Below are positions 32,776 through 41,057 of a DNA stretch of 64,000 bases, piece by piece; within the stretch, counting starts at the first letter, position 1, and each line of letters starts with the position of its first letter. The DNA is from Bisbaumannia salifodinae. GTDB taxonomy: Bacteria > Pseudomonadota > Gammaproteobacteria > Pseudomonadales > Halomonadaceae. Under the pieces are notes generated by a model. It saw only the letters and a program-made list of their open reading frames with translations. It ran no database searches and was not told where the DNA came from. Both the position numbers and the translations under genes were made by a program. The stretch lies in the NCBI RefSeq assembly GCF_039522585.1, contig NZ_BAAADR010000012.1, one strand, 5' to 3'.

Positions 32776-34785
32776 GTGACGCTGCCCCCCCTGCGCCCCC
32801 TGACCCAGGCCAGCCTGGACTGGCGAGCCGATGACACCCTGGCCGTGGCCCCCCACTCGACCCACTTCGACGACGTCTACTTCTCGCGCCATGACGGCCG
32901 CGCCGAGACCGAGCATGTGTTTATCGCCGCCAACGACCTGCCGCGGCGCTTCCGGGAGTGGCGGGAGCCGCGCCCCTTCGTGATCGGCGAGACCGGCTTC
33001 GGCACCGGCCTCAATATGCTCTGCGCCTGGGCCTGCTTCCGCGCCCAGGCCCCGGCCGGGGCGCGCCTGCACCTGGTCTCCACCGAGCTCTTCCCGCTGC
33101 GCCGCGACGACCTGGCCCGGGCCCTGGCGGCCTGGCCCGAGTTCGCCGAGCCGGCGGCGCGGCTGGTCGAACAGTGGCCGGAGCCGCTGCCCGGGGTGCA
33201 TCGCCTGTGGCTCGACGAGCGGGTAACCCTGGACCTGCACTTCGGCGACAGCGCCGAGGGCCTGTGGCAGCTGGAGGGCCGGGTGGATGCCTGGTTCCTG
33301 GATGGCTTCGCCCCCGCCAAGAATCCCGAGATGTGGCACCCGGCGCTGTTCGAGGCCATGGCGGCCCGCTCCCGCCCCGGCGCCAGCTTCGCCACCTTCA
33401 CCTGCGCCGGGGTGGTCAAGCGCGGCCTCAAGGCGGCGGGTTTCGCCTGGCGCAAGGTGCCCGGCTTCGGCCGCAAGCGGGAGATGCTGGCCGGCGAGAT
33501 CGAGGCGCCGCCCCGGGACGACGGCCGTCGCCGGGCGCCCTGGTTCACCCCGCCGCCGCCGCGCCCGGCCCGCCGGGTGGCGGTGGTGGGCGCCGGCCTG
33601 GCCGGCACCACCGTGGCCGAGGCCCTGGCCCGCCGCGGCGTGGCGGTGACCCTGCTCGACCCCGCCGGCATCGCCGCCGGCGCCTCCGGCAACCGCCAGG
33701 GGGCCCTCTACGTCAAGCTGGCCGCGGAGACCAACGACCAGAGCCGGGTCTATCTGGCGGGGCTGCTGCACAGTTGCCGCTTCCTGGCCCACCGCGACCC
33801 GGACCGGGCCCTGTGGCAACCCAGCGGCGTGGTGCAGCTGGCCAAGGGCGAGCGGGAAGCCCGGCGCCAGGCGCGTTTTCTCGAGCACCATGCGCTGCCG
33901 GCCTCGGTGGTGGCGGGCCTCGATGCCGAGACCCTGGCCCGGCGCTGCGGCCTGAGCGGCGACCTGGCCCCCGGCTGCGGCGGCCTGGACTACCCGGCGG
34001 CGGGCTGGGTGCGGCCCAAGGCCCTCTGCGCGCGGCTGGCGGCCACCCCGGGCATCGACTATCGCCCCGCGGCCGTGGAGGCCATCGCCCCGGAGGGCGA
34101 GGGCTGGCGACTGGTTCTCGCCGATGGGGACAGCCTGGCGGTGGATCAAGTCGTCCTGGCCAATGCCCGGGCCGCCAATCGCTTCGCCCAGAGCGCCGCC
34201 CTGCCCCTGCAGGCGATCCGCGGCCAGGTCAGCGAGCTGTCGCTGCCCGAGGGGGCCCCGGCGCCGACCCGGGTGATCTGCGCCGGCGGCTACCTGCCGC
34301 CGCCCCTGGACGGGGTGCTGACCTTCGGCGCCACCTTCGCCCCCCATGACGAAAGCGACGCGGTGCGGGAGGCGGATCACGCCGCCAACCTGGCGGAGCT
34401 CGAGGCCACCCTGCCCGGCTATGTGGCGGCGCTGCGCGCGGCCGGCGCCGAGCTGGACGCCTCGCGCCTGACGGGGCGCGCCGCGGTGCGGGCGGCCAGC
34501 CCCGACAAGAGCCCCTACGCCGGGCCGCTGCCGGACGCCGAGGCCTGGCGGCGCGACTATGCACCGCTCAGCAAGGACGCCAAGCGCATCCCCGAGACGC
34601 CGGGACGCCACCATCCGGGGCTGTGGATCAGCGCCGCCCACGGCTCCCGGGGCCTGGCCAGCGCGCCGCTATGCGCCGAGCTGCTGGCCTCGATGCTCTG
34701 CGACGAGCCCCTGCCACTGCCCCGCGACCTGGTGGATCACCTGCATCCGGGGCGGCGGCTGATTCGCGAGCTGATTCGCGGCTAG
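32776..34785 (+). CDS. mnmC: Bifunctional tRNA modification enzyme MnmC
   Basis: The enzyme (669 residues from the GTG at 32776, with GAGG 8 bp before it) completes 5-methylaminomethyl-2-thiouridine at the wobble position of tRNA. The N-terminal methyltransferase half has FDDVYFSR and the SAM motif GETGFGTGLNML, then VDAWFLDGFAPAKNPEMW. The C-terminal FAD oxidase half begins RRVAVVGAGLAGTTVAEAL. A TTG 39 bp upstream is an alternative start. Its last 4 bases overlap the convergent EamA gene. Confidence 0.93.
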   Translation: MTLPPLRPLTQASLDWRADDTLAVAPHSTHFDDVYFSRHDGRAETEHVFIAANDLPRRFREWREPRPFVIGETGFGTGLNMLCAWACFRAQAPAGARLHLVSTELFPLRRDDLARALAAWPEFAEPAARLVEQWPEPLPGVHRLWLDERVTLDLHFGDSAEGLWQLEGRVDAWFLDGFAPAKNPEMWHPALFEAMAARSRPGASFATFTCAGVVKRGLKAAGFAWRKVPGFGRKREMLAGEIEAPPRDDGRRRAPWFTPPPPRPARRVAVVGAGLAGTTVAEALARRGVAVTLLDPAGIAAGASGNRQGALYVKLAAETNDQSRVYLAGLLHSCRFLAHRDPDRALWQPSGVVQLAKGEREARRQARFLEHHALPASVVAGLDAETLARRCGLSGDLAPGCGGLDYPAAGWVRPKALCARLAATPGIDYRPAAVEAIAPEGEGWRLVLADGDSLAVDQVVLANARAANRFAQSAALPLQAIRGQVSELSLPEGAPAPTRVICAGGYLPPPLDGVLTFGATFAPHDESDAVREADHAANLAELEATLPGYVAALRAAGAELDASRLTGRAAVRAASPDKSPYAGPLPDAEAWRRDYAPLSKDAKRIPETPGRHHPGLWISAAHGSRGLASAPLCAELLASMLCDEPLPLPRDLVDHLHPGRRLIRELIRG

Positions 34786-35708
34786 GAGCCCGTCGACTCG
34801 TGCCGGGTGCCATGGCCTGCCCGTGGCCCCAGCCGGCCGCTGCCGATCAGGGCGCCGCCGCAGATCAGCAGGGCGGCGATCAGCAGGGTCGGGCCGGGGG
34901 CGGCCAGGCCCGCGGCGATCAACACCAGGGTGGAGAGCAGCGGCGTCGCGTAGGAGAGCAGCCCCAGCAGGCGGACCTGCCCGCGCTTCATGCCCAGGTC
35001 CCAGGTGAAGAAGGCACTGCCCACCGGGCCCAGCCCCAGGGCCAGGATGGCCCAGAGGTTGGCGCCCTCGGGCCAGCCGCGGGGCTCCCAGGCCAGGTGG
35101 CAGAGCAGCGCCAGCAGCGCCGCCCCCAGGCAGTTCCAGGCCACCGCCGTGGTGGGGATCCGCGACAGCAGCCGCGAGGCCACCGAGTAGCCGCTCCAGA
35201 TAAAGGCCGCGGCGAAGGCCGCCAGGTAGCCCGGCGTGTACTCCCCCGCCCAGTCGAGGCCGTCCGGCCCCACCAGCAGCGCCGCCCCCAGGAAACCGCA
35301 GACGCCGCCCAGCAGATGGATGCCGCGCAACCGCTCCCCCGGCAGCAGCCAGCCGGCGAAGATCACGATCAGCAACGGCCAGAGGTAGCTGATCAGGCCG
35401 GCATTGGCCGCCGGCGCGTTCTGCTGGGCGACGAAGTAGCAGAGGTGATAGCCGAACAGGCCGCCGACGCCCAGCAACCAGCCCGCCGGGGGCTGGCGCA
35501 GGGCTTCGCCCAGGGCCGGCCCCTCGCCACGGGCCAGGAACACCAGCAGCGCCAGGCCGCCGGCCAGGCCGAAGCACAAGGTGGTGAGCAGGAAGGGCGG
35601 CACCGGGCCGGCCCACTGGGTAAACAGCGCCAGGGTCGCCCAGCTGAGGATGGTGCTGGCACCCCAGAGGGTGGCGCGGCGCGCCTCGGCGGGGGGAACG
35701 GCCGACAT
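34782..35708 (-). CDS. EamA/DMT-family exporter (YddG-like)
   Basis: The 308-residue inner-membrane protein has ten helices in two EamA repeats (first near 12-140, second near 160-290). The features GYHLCYFVAQQNAPAANAGL and ISYLWPLLIVIF resemble YddG-type aromatic amino acid exporters. The AraC gene about 260 bp upstream on the same strand may control it. The substrate is inferred only from family resemblance. Confidence 0.82.
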   Translation of the reverse strand: MSAVPPAEARRATLWGASTILSWATLALFTQWAGPVPPFLLTTLCFGLAGGLALLVFLARGEGPALGEALRQPPAGWLLGVGGLFGYHLCYFVAQQNAPAANAGLISYLWPLLIVIFAGWLLPGERLRGIHLLGGVCGFLGAALLVGPDGLDWAGEYTPGYLAAFAAAFIWSGYSVASRLLSRIPTTAVAWNCLGAALLALLCHLAWEPRGWPEGANLWAILALGLGPVGSAFFTWDLGMKRGQVRLLGLLSYATPLLSTLVLIAAGLAAPGPTLLIAALLICGGALIGSGRLGPRAGHGTRHESTGS

Positions 35709-35796
35709 CTCGCTTCTCCATTCGGGGATCGGTCGCCCAGTGTGGCCGGAGGCCAGGGCCCTGGCTTGTCGATTTCGGCCATCAAGACCCGCGGCG

Positions 35797-35927
35797 AAAG
35801 TCGCTCGGCGTTATGCCCCGTGGGAGCGCGGATTCCGCGCGATATCGCCCGAAGGGCGATCCTGGCTGCCACCAGGGGCGACTTCGTCGCCCAATCGTTC
35901 GGCATAGCCGAACTCCCACGATAGCAA
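35797..35927. repeat. REP-like palindromic sequence joined to a copied araC 3' end
   Basis: The first 24 bases repeat the end of the araC gene (AGTCGCTCGGCGTTATGCCC, also at 35996-36015). Next comes GTGGGAGCGCGGATTCCGCG, closely like Pseudomonas-type REP sequences, with further small hairpins (ATCGCCCGAAGGGCGAT, GGCGACTTCGTCGCC). The stretch closes with CTCCCAC, the complement of its beginning. Confidence 0.6.
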
Positions 35928-35972
35928 GCCGGAATCACTCATGTCGTGGCTTCACGCTGATCTGCGATGAAC

Positions 35973-36665
35973 CTAAACTGGGCGCCGTCGGCGGAAGTCG
36001 CTCGGCGTTATGCCCCAGCAACGTCGGAAGTGACGGCTGAACTGGGCGCCATCGGCGAAGCCACAGGCCAGGGCGATCTCGGTGATCGACGCCTCGCCCT
36101 CGGCCAGCAGCCGGGCGGCCCGGGCCAGGCGCTGGCGCGTGAGCCACTGCCAGGGGGTCAGGCCGGTCAGCGCGGAGAGGCTGCGCCGCAGCTGGCGTTC
36201 GGAGAGTCGCGAGACCTCGGCCAGCCGCGCCAGGTCCCAGGGCGTGGCCGGGTCGGCCTGCACCCGCCGGGTCAGCCGCGCCATATTGAGGCGCGGGCCG
36301 CGCCAGGGCGGCGCGGCGCCGAGCCGCGCCAACAGGGCCCCATCGTCCAGTCGCCGGGCCGCCTCGGGCGCCAGGCGCAGGAAGCGGATCCCCGCGAAGA
36401 GGGCGTCGTACGCCGGCTCGCCGGCCGGCAGGTCCAGCACCCGGCAGCGGTTGTCGGCGTCGAGCCCCAGGTAGTGATGGGTCGCCGCGGCGGGAATCAG
36501 GCAGACGCCCCCCGGGGCCACGGCCGCGCCGCGCCCCTCGATCTCGACGTCCAGGCGGCCGTCGAGGCCCACCAGCAGCTGGTGGTAGTCGTGGGTGTCG
36601 CTCAGGCAGTCGAGGGGGTAGCTGCGCTCGACGCTGCCGGAACGCCGTGGAGGCTCGAGGGTCAT
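35973..36665 (-). CDS. AraC-family transcriptional regulator
   Basis: The protein (230 residues from the ATG at 36665) has an N-terminal cupin-like ligand domain (PGGVCLIPAAATHHYLG). The C-terminal double helix-turn-helix of AraC/XylS proteins runs through LARLAEVSRLSERQLRRSL and ITEIALACGFADGAQFSRHF. An upstream extension of the frame is arginine-rich and unlikely. It precedes the EamA exporter gene and is the natural candidate to regulate it. Its last codons are copied about 200 bp downstream. Confidence 0.85.
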   Translation of the reverse strand: MTLEPPRRSGSVERSYPLDCLSDTHDYHQLLVGLDGRLDVEIEGRGAAVAPGGVCLIPAAATHHYLGLDADNRCRVLDLPAGEPAYDALFAGIRFLRLAPEAARRLDDGALLARLGAAPPWRGPRLNMARLTRRVQADPATPWDLARLAEVSRLSERQLRRSLSALTGLTPWQWLTRQRLARAARLLAEGEASITEIALACGFADGAQFSRHFRRCWGITPSDFRRRRPV

Positions 36666-36706
36666 GGCTGACAGGATGCCGACTGGGCGCCGACAATACC
36701 AGGCGC

Positions 36707-36973
36707 CTAGTCTTCCTCGTCGTCGGCCAGGTCGCGGCCGAAGGCGCGCCACTGGGCCAGGGTCATCACCTCGGTGCTCTCGGTCTGGAGGTCGTGGGCA
36801 ATCAGCAGCTCGCCCCGCTCCAACTGGGCCTCCAGCTCCGCCACCCAGGCGGCCATGCCGCCCCCGGTGTCGGTGGTGTCATAGCCCTGGCGGGTAACGA
36901 AGGCCTCCAGCAGGGCGACCAGGGTCGCCCCCGGCAGCATCCGGTGGGGCACCTCCACGAAGCGTCCGCTCAT
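36707..36973 (-). CDS. YheU-like (UPF0270) small protein
   Basis: The 88-residue acidic protein begins MSGRFVEVPHRMLPGATLVA. It follows the pattern of UPF0270/YheU proteins (VPxxxLxxxTLxxLLExFVxRxGxD, then a helix ending in a conserved acidic tail). The function is unknown. Its ATG overlaps the ligA stop in an ATGA arrangement, so it is translationally coupled to DNA ligase. Confidence 0.75.
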   Translation of the reverse strand: MSGRFVEVPHRMLPGATLVALLEAFVTRQGYDTTDTGGGMAAWVAELEAQLERGELLIAHDLQTESTEVMTLAQWRAFGRDLADDEED

Positions 36974-39048
36974 GCTTGATTCTCCTCGTTCGTTTCGTCG
37001 CTCTCCTCGAGGTTCCCCGCCTCGCCACTCTCCCAGGCGGCCAGGCGCTCCAGGAAGGCCGCCTCGTCCAGCACCGGCACGCCGAGCTCTTGCGCCTTGG
37101 TCAGCTTGCTGCCGGCGGCCTCGCCGGCCACCAGGCCGGCGGTCTTCTTGGAGACGCTGCCGGCCACCTTGGCGCCCAGGGCCTGGAGGCGCGCCTTGCC
37201 CTGGTCCCGGGTCATGCTCTCCAGGGTGCCGGTGAGCACCCAGGTCTGCCCAGCCAGGGGCTGGGGCAGCGCCTCCACCGCCGCCTCCTCCCAGCGCAGG
37301 CCGCAACCGAGCAGGTCCTCGAGGGTCTCGTGGTTATGGGGCTGGCGGAAGAAGGTATGCACATGGCGGGCGACGATGGGGCCCACGTCATCCACCGCCT
37401 CCAGGGCCTCCTGGTCGGCGCCCATCAGCGCCTCCAGGGTGCCGAAGTGGCGGGCCAGGTTGGCGGCGGTGGCCTCGCCCACCTCGCGGATGCCCAGGGC
37501 ATAGATAAAGCGCGCCAGCGTCGTCTGCTTCGCCTTCTCCAGGGCCGCCACCAGGTTCTCCGCGGACTTCTCGCCCATCCGCGGCAGCTCCGCCAGGTGG
37601 GCGGCGCGCAGCCGGAAGAGGTCCGCCGGGGTCTTGACCCAGTCCCGCTCCACCAACTGGTCGATCAGCTTGACCCCCAGGCCCTCGATATCCAGGGCAC
37701 GGCGGGAGGCGAAGTGCTTGAGGGCCTCCTTGCGCTGGGCGGCGCAGTAGAGGCCGCCGGAACAGCGCGCCACCGCTTCGCCCTCCAGGCGTTCGATCTG
37801 GGAATCGCAGACCGGGCAGCGGCTGGGAAAGACGATCTCCCGGCCCGCCTCGGCGGGGGTGACCACCCGCACCACCTGGGGAATCACGTCGCCGGCGCGG
37901 CGAATGGCCACGCTATCGCCGATCTTCACGCCCAGGCGAGCGATCTCGTCGGCGTTATGCAGGGTGGCATTGGCGACGGTGACCCCGGCCACCGCCACCG
38001 GCTCGAGGCGCGCCACCGGGGTGATGGCACCGGTGCGGCCGACCTGGAACTCGACGTCGTTGAGGCGGGTGACCTGCTCCTGGGCGGGGAACTTGAAGGC
38101 GATGGCCCAGCGCGGCGCCCGGGCCACGAAGCCCAGCTCGCGCTGCAGGCGCAGGTCGTCCACCTTGATCACCACGCCGTCGATATCGTAGCCCAGGGCG
38201 TCGCGCTTCTCGCCCAGGCGCCGGCAGTAGTCGATCACCCCCGCCGCGCCCGTCACCACGGCCAGCTCGGCGCTGGTGCGCAGGCCGACCTCGCCCAGGC
38301 GGGCCATCAGCTGGCTATGGGTGGCATCGCCGGGGTCCGGCTGGATGCGGGCCATCTGGTAGGCGCTGAATTCCAGGGGCCGGGTGGCGGTGATCCGAGG
38401 GTCGAGCTGGCGCAGGCTACCGGCGGCGGCATTGCGGGGGTTGGCGAAGACCTTGGTGCCCTCGTCCCGGGCGCGCTGGTTCATCGCCTCGAAGGTGTCG
38501 TGGCGCATGGTCACCTCGCCGCGCACCTCCAGCAGCTCGGGGGGCGCCTCGCCGCGCAGGCGCAGCGGGATGGAGCGCAGGGTACGCAGATTGGAGGTAA
38601 TGCCCTCGCCGGTGCGACCGTCGCCCCGGGTGGCGCCGCTGACCAGGCGCCCCTGCTCGTAGACCAGCGACACCGCGGCACCGTCCAGCTTGGGCTCGCA
38701 GCAGAAGGCCAGGGCGTCGCCGTCCATTTCCAGACGCTCGGCGAGGCGCTTGACGAAGGCGGCCAGTTCCTCCTCGTCGAAGGCGTTGTCCAGGGAGAGC
38801 ATGGGCACCGCGTGCTGCACCTCGGGGAAGCCCGCCGCCGGGGCGGCCCCCACCCGCTGGGTGGGGGAGTCCTCGCTGGCAAGCTCCGGGTAGTCGTCCT
38901 CCAGCTGCTGCAGGCGCCGCAGCCGGCGATCGTAGTCGGCATCGGTCAGGCGGGGATCGTCGAGGACGTAGTAGCGGTAGTTGGCATCGTCGAGCTCGGC
39001 GCGCAGCCGCGCCACCTCGTCGTGGATCGTCGGGTCGGGTTGACTCAT
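36970..39048 (-). CDS. ligA: NAD-dependent DNA ligase
   Basis: The 692-residue enzyme seals nicks using NAD. It has the Ia domain (YYVLDDPRLTDADYDRRL) and the adenylated lysine in CCEPKLDGAAVS (Lys120). The OB fold is followed by a four-cysteine zinc finger (CPVCD and, further on, CSGGLYC). Helix-hairpin-helix repeats come next, and a C-terminal BRCT domain (WVLTGTLESMTRDQGKARL). The ATG at 39048 gives the usual start; the longer frame adds 13 unrelated residues. It follows zipA on the same strand and is coupled to the small YheU-like gene. Confidence 0.96.
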   Translation of the reverse strand: MSQPDPTIHDEVARLRAELDDANYRYYVLDDPRLTDADYDRRLRRLQQLEDDYPELASEDSPTQRVGAAPAAGFPEVQHAVPMLSLDNAFDEEELAAFVKRLAERLEMDGDALAFCCEPKLDGAAVSLVYEQGRLVSGATRGDGRTGEGITSNLRTLRSIPLRLRGEAPPELLEVRGEVTMRHDTFEAMNQRARDEGTKVFANPRNAAAGSLRQLDPRITATRPLEFSAYQMARIQPDPGDATHSQLMARLGEVGLRTSAELAVVTGAAGVIDYCRRLGEKRDALGYDIDGVVIKVDDLRLQRELGFVARAPRWAIAFKFPAQEQVTRLNDVEFQVGRTGAITPVARLEPVAVAGVTVANATLHNADEIARLGVKIGDSVAIRRAGDVIPQVVRVVTPAEAGREIVFPSRCPVCDSQIERLEGEAVARCSGGLYCAAQRKEALKHFASRRALDIEGLGVKLIDQLVERDWVKTPADLFRLRAAHLAELPRMGEKSAENLVAALEKAKQTTLARFIYALGIREVGEATAANLARHFGTLEALMGADQEALEAVDDVGPIVARHVHTFFRQPHNHETLEDLLGCGLRWEEAAVEALPQPLAGQTWVLTGTLESMTRDQGKARLQALGAKVAGSVSKKTAGLVAGEAAGSKLTKAQELGVPVLDEAAFLERLAAWESGEAGNLEESDETNEENQA

Positions 39049-39109
39049 GGAAATCAAGGGTCTCGGTCTAGGGCAAAAGGCCGGCATCGGTGCCTAGCTT
39101 ACCAAAGCG

Positions 39110-39140
39110 ACACCCCCCGACGGAGACCATCGGGGGGTGT
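39110..39140. terminator. Hairpin between zipA and ligA
   Basis: ACACCCCCCGA and TCGGGGGGTGT flank a 9-base loop. A T-rich tract follows on the plus strand only, so for the zipA-to-ligA direction it would act as a weak attenuator. A short palindromic GCTTCGAGCTTGTGGCTT sequence lies beside it. Confidence 0.5.
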
Positions 39141-39166
39141 TTTCTTCGGGCTTCGAGCTTGTGGCT

Positions 39167-40864
39167 TTAATTGACCTGATAACGCTGCAGGCGATGGCGG
39201 CGCTCGAACTCGTGGACCCGCTGGCGGGCGAACTCCACGGTCTGAGCGGTCATCACGCTGTGGTTCTCGTCCTTGAGCTCGCCACCCAGGTGACGCACCA
39301 CCACCATGGCGCACTCCACCATGGCCTCGAAGGCCGCCGAGGTGTCCTCGGCGGCCGGCAGCGGCATCAGGAAGGTGATGCCCGGGGTGGTGAACTCGTC
39401 CATGGCATCCAGCGGGAAGGTGCCGGGCTTGACCACATTGACCATGGAGAATTGCAGCGGGCTATCCTCGGCCTCGGTCTCGAAGCGGTGGAAGATACCC
39501 ATCTCGCGGCTGTAGCGCAGGCCGCAGGCCAGCATCAGCTTGAGCAGGGCGGTGCCGGAGAAGCCCTGCTCCTCGCGACACATCACGCTGATGACGATGA
39601 TTTCCTCGGCATGGGAGAGGGCTTCCCGGGCCTGGGGGGCTTCCACGTCGTTGCGCAGCGCCTTCTCCACCACCGGATGGGGAGCGGCCACTTCGCCATG
39701 GTGTGCCCCGGGTAGGTTATTGGACTCGACGACTTCGTCCGAATAGCGACTGTCCCGATGACTGGGCCCCGCGAAAGTGAACAGCGGATCTTCCTGCTCG
39801 ATCTCATGGCTCGGGGCGGCCTGTTTCTCGGCCTCCAGGCGCTGCTGCTCGGCGGCCTGCTGCTCGGCGGCCAGGCGCTGACGCTCGACCTCCTGCTGCT
39901 GGCGACGCGCCGCCTCGGCGGCGGCCTGCTCGGCCTTCAGGCGCTCGCGCTCCTGTTTGCGCTTGCGATTCTGCTCGCGGCGCTCGCTCAACCCCTTCTT
40001 GATGCCGGCCCCGAAACGCTGCATCGAGTGCCCCATCTTCACCGAACCGCTCTTGAAGGAGTCCGCCATGCCGTCGAAATCCACCAGCCGATAGCGCTCG
40101 TCGTCGCCGTGAAAATCATGATCGGCGGGATCGGTGACCAGGGCGGGAGCCGCCTTCGCTTCGCCTGACTCGGATGTAACGCCTTCGCCCACCGCCGGCT
40201 CGGCGGGCGGCGTATCGCCTGCATCCGGTAGCGATAGGCTGGGTTCGGCCTGCCTGGGTTCGGCCTGCCTGGGTTCGGCCTGCTTAAGTTCGCCCCTGGC
40301 CTCTCGCTTGGGCTCGGCCGGCCGAGGCTCCGATGGGAATTCCATCGCCTCCGCGTCGCTGGAGCGGGCCGGCTCGGCTTGCTCCAGGCCGGATGCGGCC
40401 TCGGGCGGCGCCGTCCGCGTCGCTTCCGGTGACGCGACCGGCTCGGGGGCGTCGCCCGCGGTGGACTCCCGCTCGGTGTCGGGTGCCGCTCCACGGGATG
40501 GCCTCGCGGCCGCCTCGGCGGGAGCCGCCGGGCGTTTGGCCTGCCACTCGGCCAGCACCCGGGAAGGCCCGGGGTGCTCCTGGCGGGTCAACTTGGGCTT
40601 GGCCGCCGGACGTGGGGGCTCACTCTCGTAGCTGGCGGGTCGCACGACCCGAGCCCCTCCGTTGGGCAACTCCCAGTTCAGCTCGGCCTCACGGGCCGCC
40701 GCCTCGGGATCCTCTTCCTGCCCCCGGGCGTCATCGACGGCACTGCCATCGACACGGTCCAGCCGGGGCACTCGACGCTGACGCTGCAGGCGACGCACAC
40801 CATCGATAACGATGAGGGTCACCAGGGCCAGCCCCAGGATGATTAGCCACTCTCTTAGTTCCAT
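39167..40864 (-). CDS. zipA: Cell division protein ZipA
   Basis: The 565-residue protein has an N-terminal membrane anchor (residues 5-24, EWLIILGLALVTLIVIDGV). A long proline-, glutamate- and alanine-rich linker follows, with QAEPR repeated in tandem near 205-220. A basic and glutamine-rich coiled coil lies at about 310-370. The C-terminal FtsZ-binding domain (about 420-560) includes FSGTALLKLMLACGLRYSRE. ZipA tethers FtsZ to the membrane at the division site. It is considerably longer than E. coli ZipA (328 residues) because of the linker. The smc-zipA-ligA order is conserved in gammaproteobacteria. Confidence 0.93.
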   Translation of the reverse strand: MELREWLIILGLALVTLIVIDGVRRLQRQRRVPRLDRVDGSAVDDARGQEEDPEAAAREAELNWELPNGGARVVRPASYESEPPRPAAKPKLTRQEHPGPSRVLAEWQAKRPAAPAEAAARPSRGAAPDTERESTAGDAPEPVASPEATRTAPPEAASGLEQAEPARSSDAEAMEFPSEPRPAEPKREARGELKQAEPRQAEPRQAEPSLSLPDAGDTPPAEPAVGEGVTSESGEAKAAPALVTDPADHDFHGDDERYRLVDFDGMADSFKSGSVKMGHSMQRFGAGIKKGLSERREQNRKRKQERERLKAEQAAAEAARRQQQEVERQRLAAEQQAAEQQRLEAEKQAAPSHEIEQEDPLFTFAGPSHRDSRYSDEVVESNNLPGAHHGEVAAPHPVVEKALRNDVEAPQAREALSHAEEIIVISVMCREEQGFSGTALLKLMLACGLRYSREMGIFHRFETEAEDSPLQFSMVNVVKPGTFPLDAMDEFTTPGITFLMPLPAAEDTSAAFEAMVECAMVVVRHLGGELKDENHSVMTAQTVEFARQRVHEFERRHRLQRYQVN

Positions 40865-41057
40865 GGGTCGTCTTGCCTATCTGCTAAGGCGCCATGCCTG
40901 AATGAAACGTTCGACACCAGCATAGCGCGATTACCAAAAACGGGGCCACTTTTTTGAATGTCAAGTATTGACCCGGCCCCGTGCAATCGCCCCTTCTTAT
41001 TCCCTGATCGAGGGGAGCCTATCCGTCCCCATCTTGCGACACCAGCCACCGGAATCA

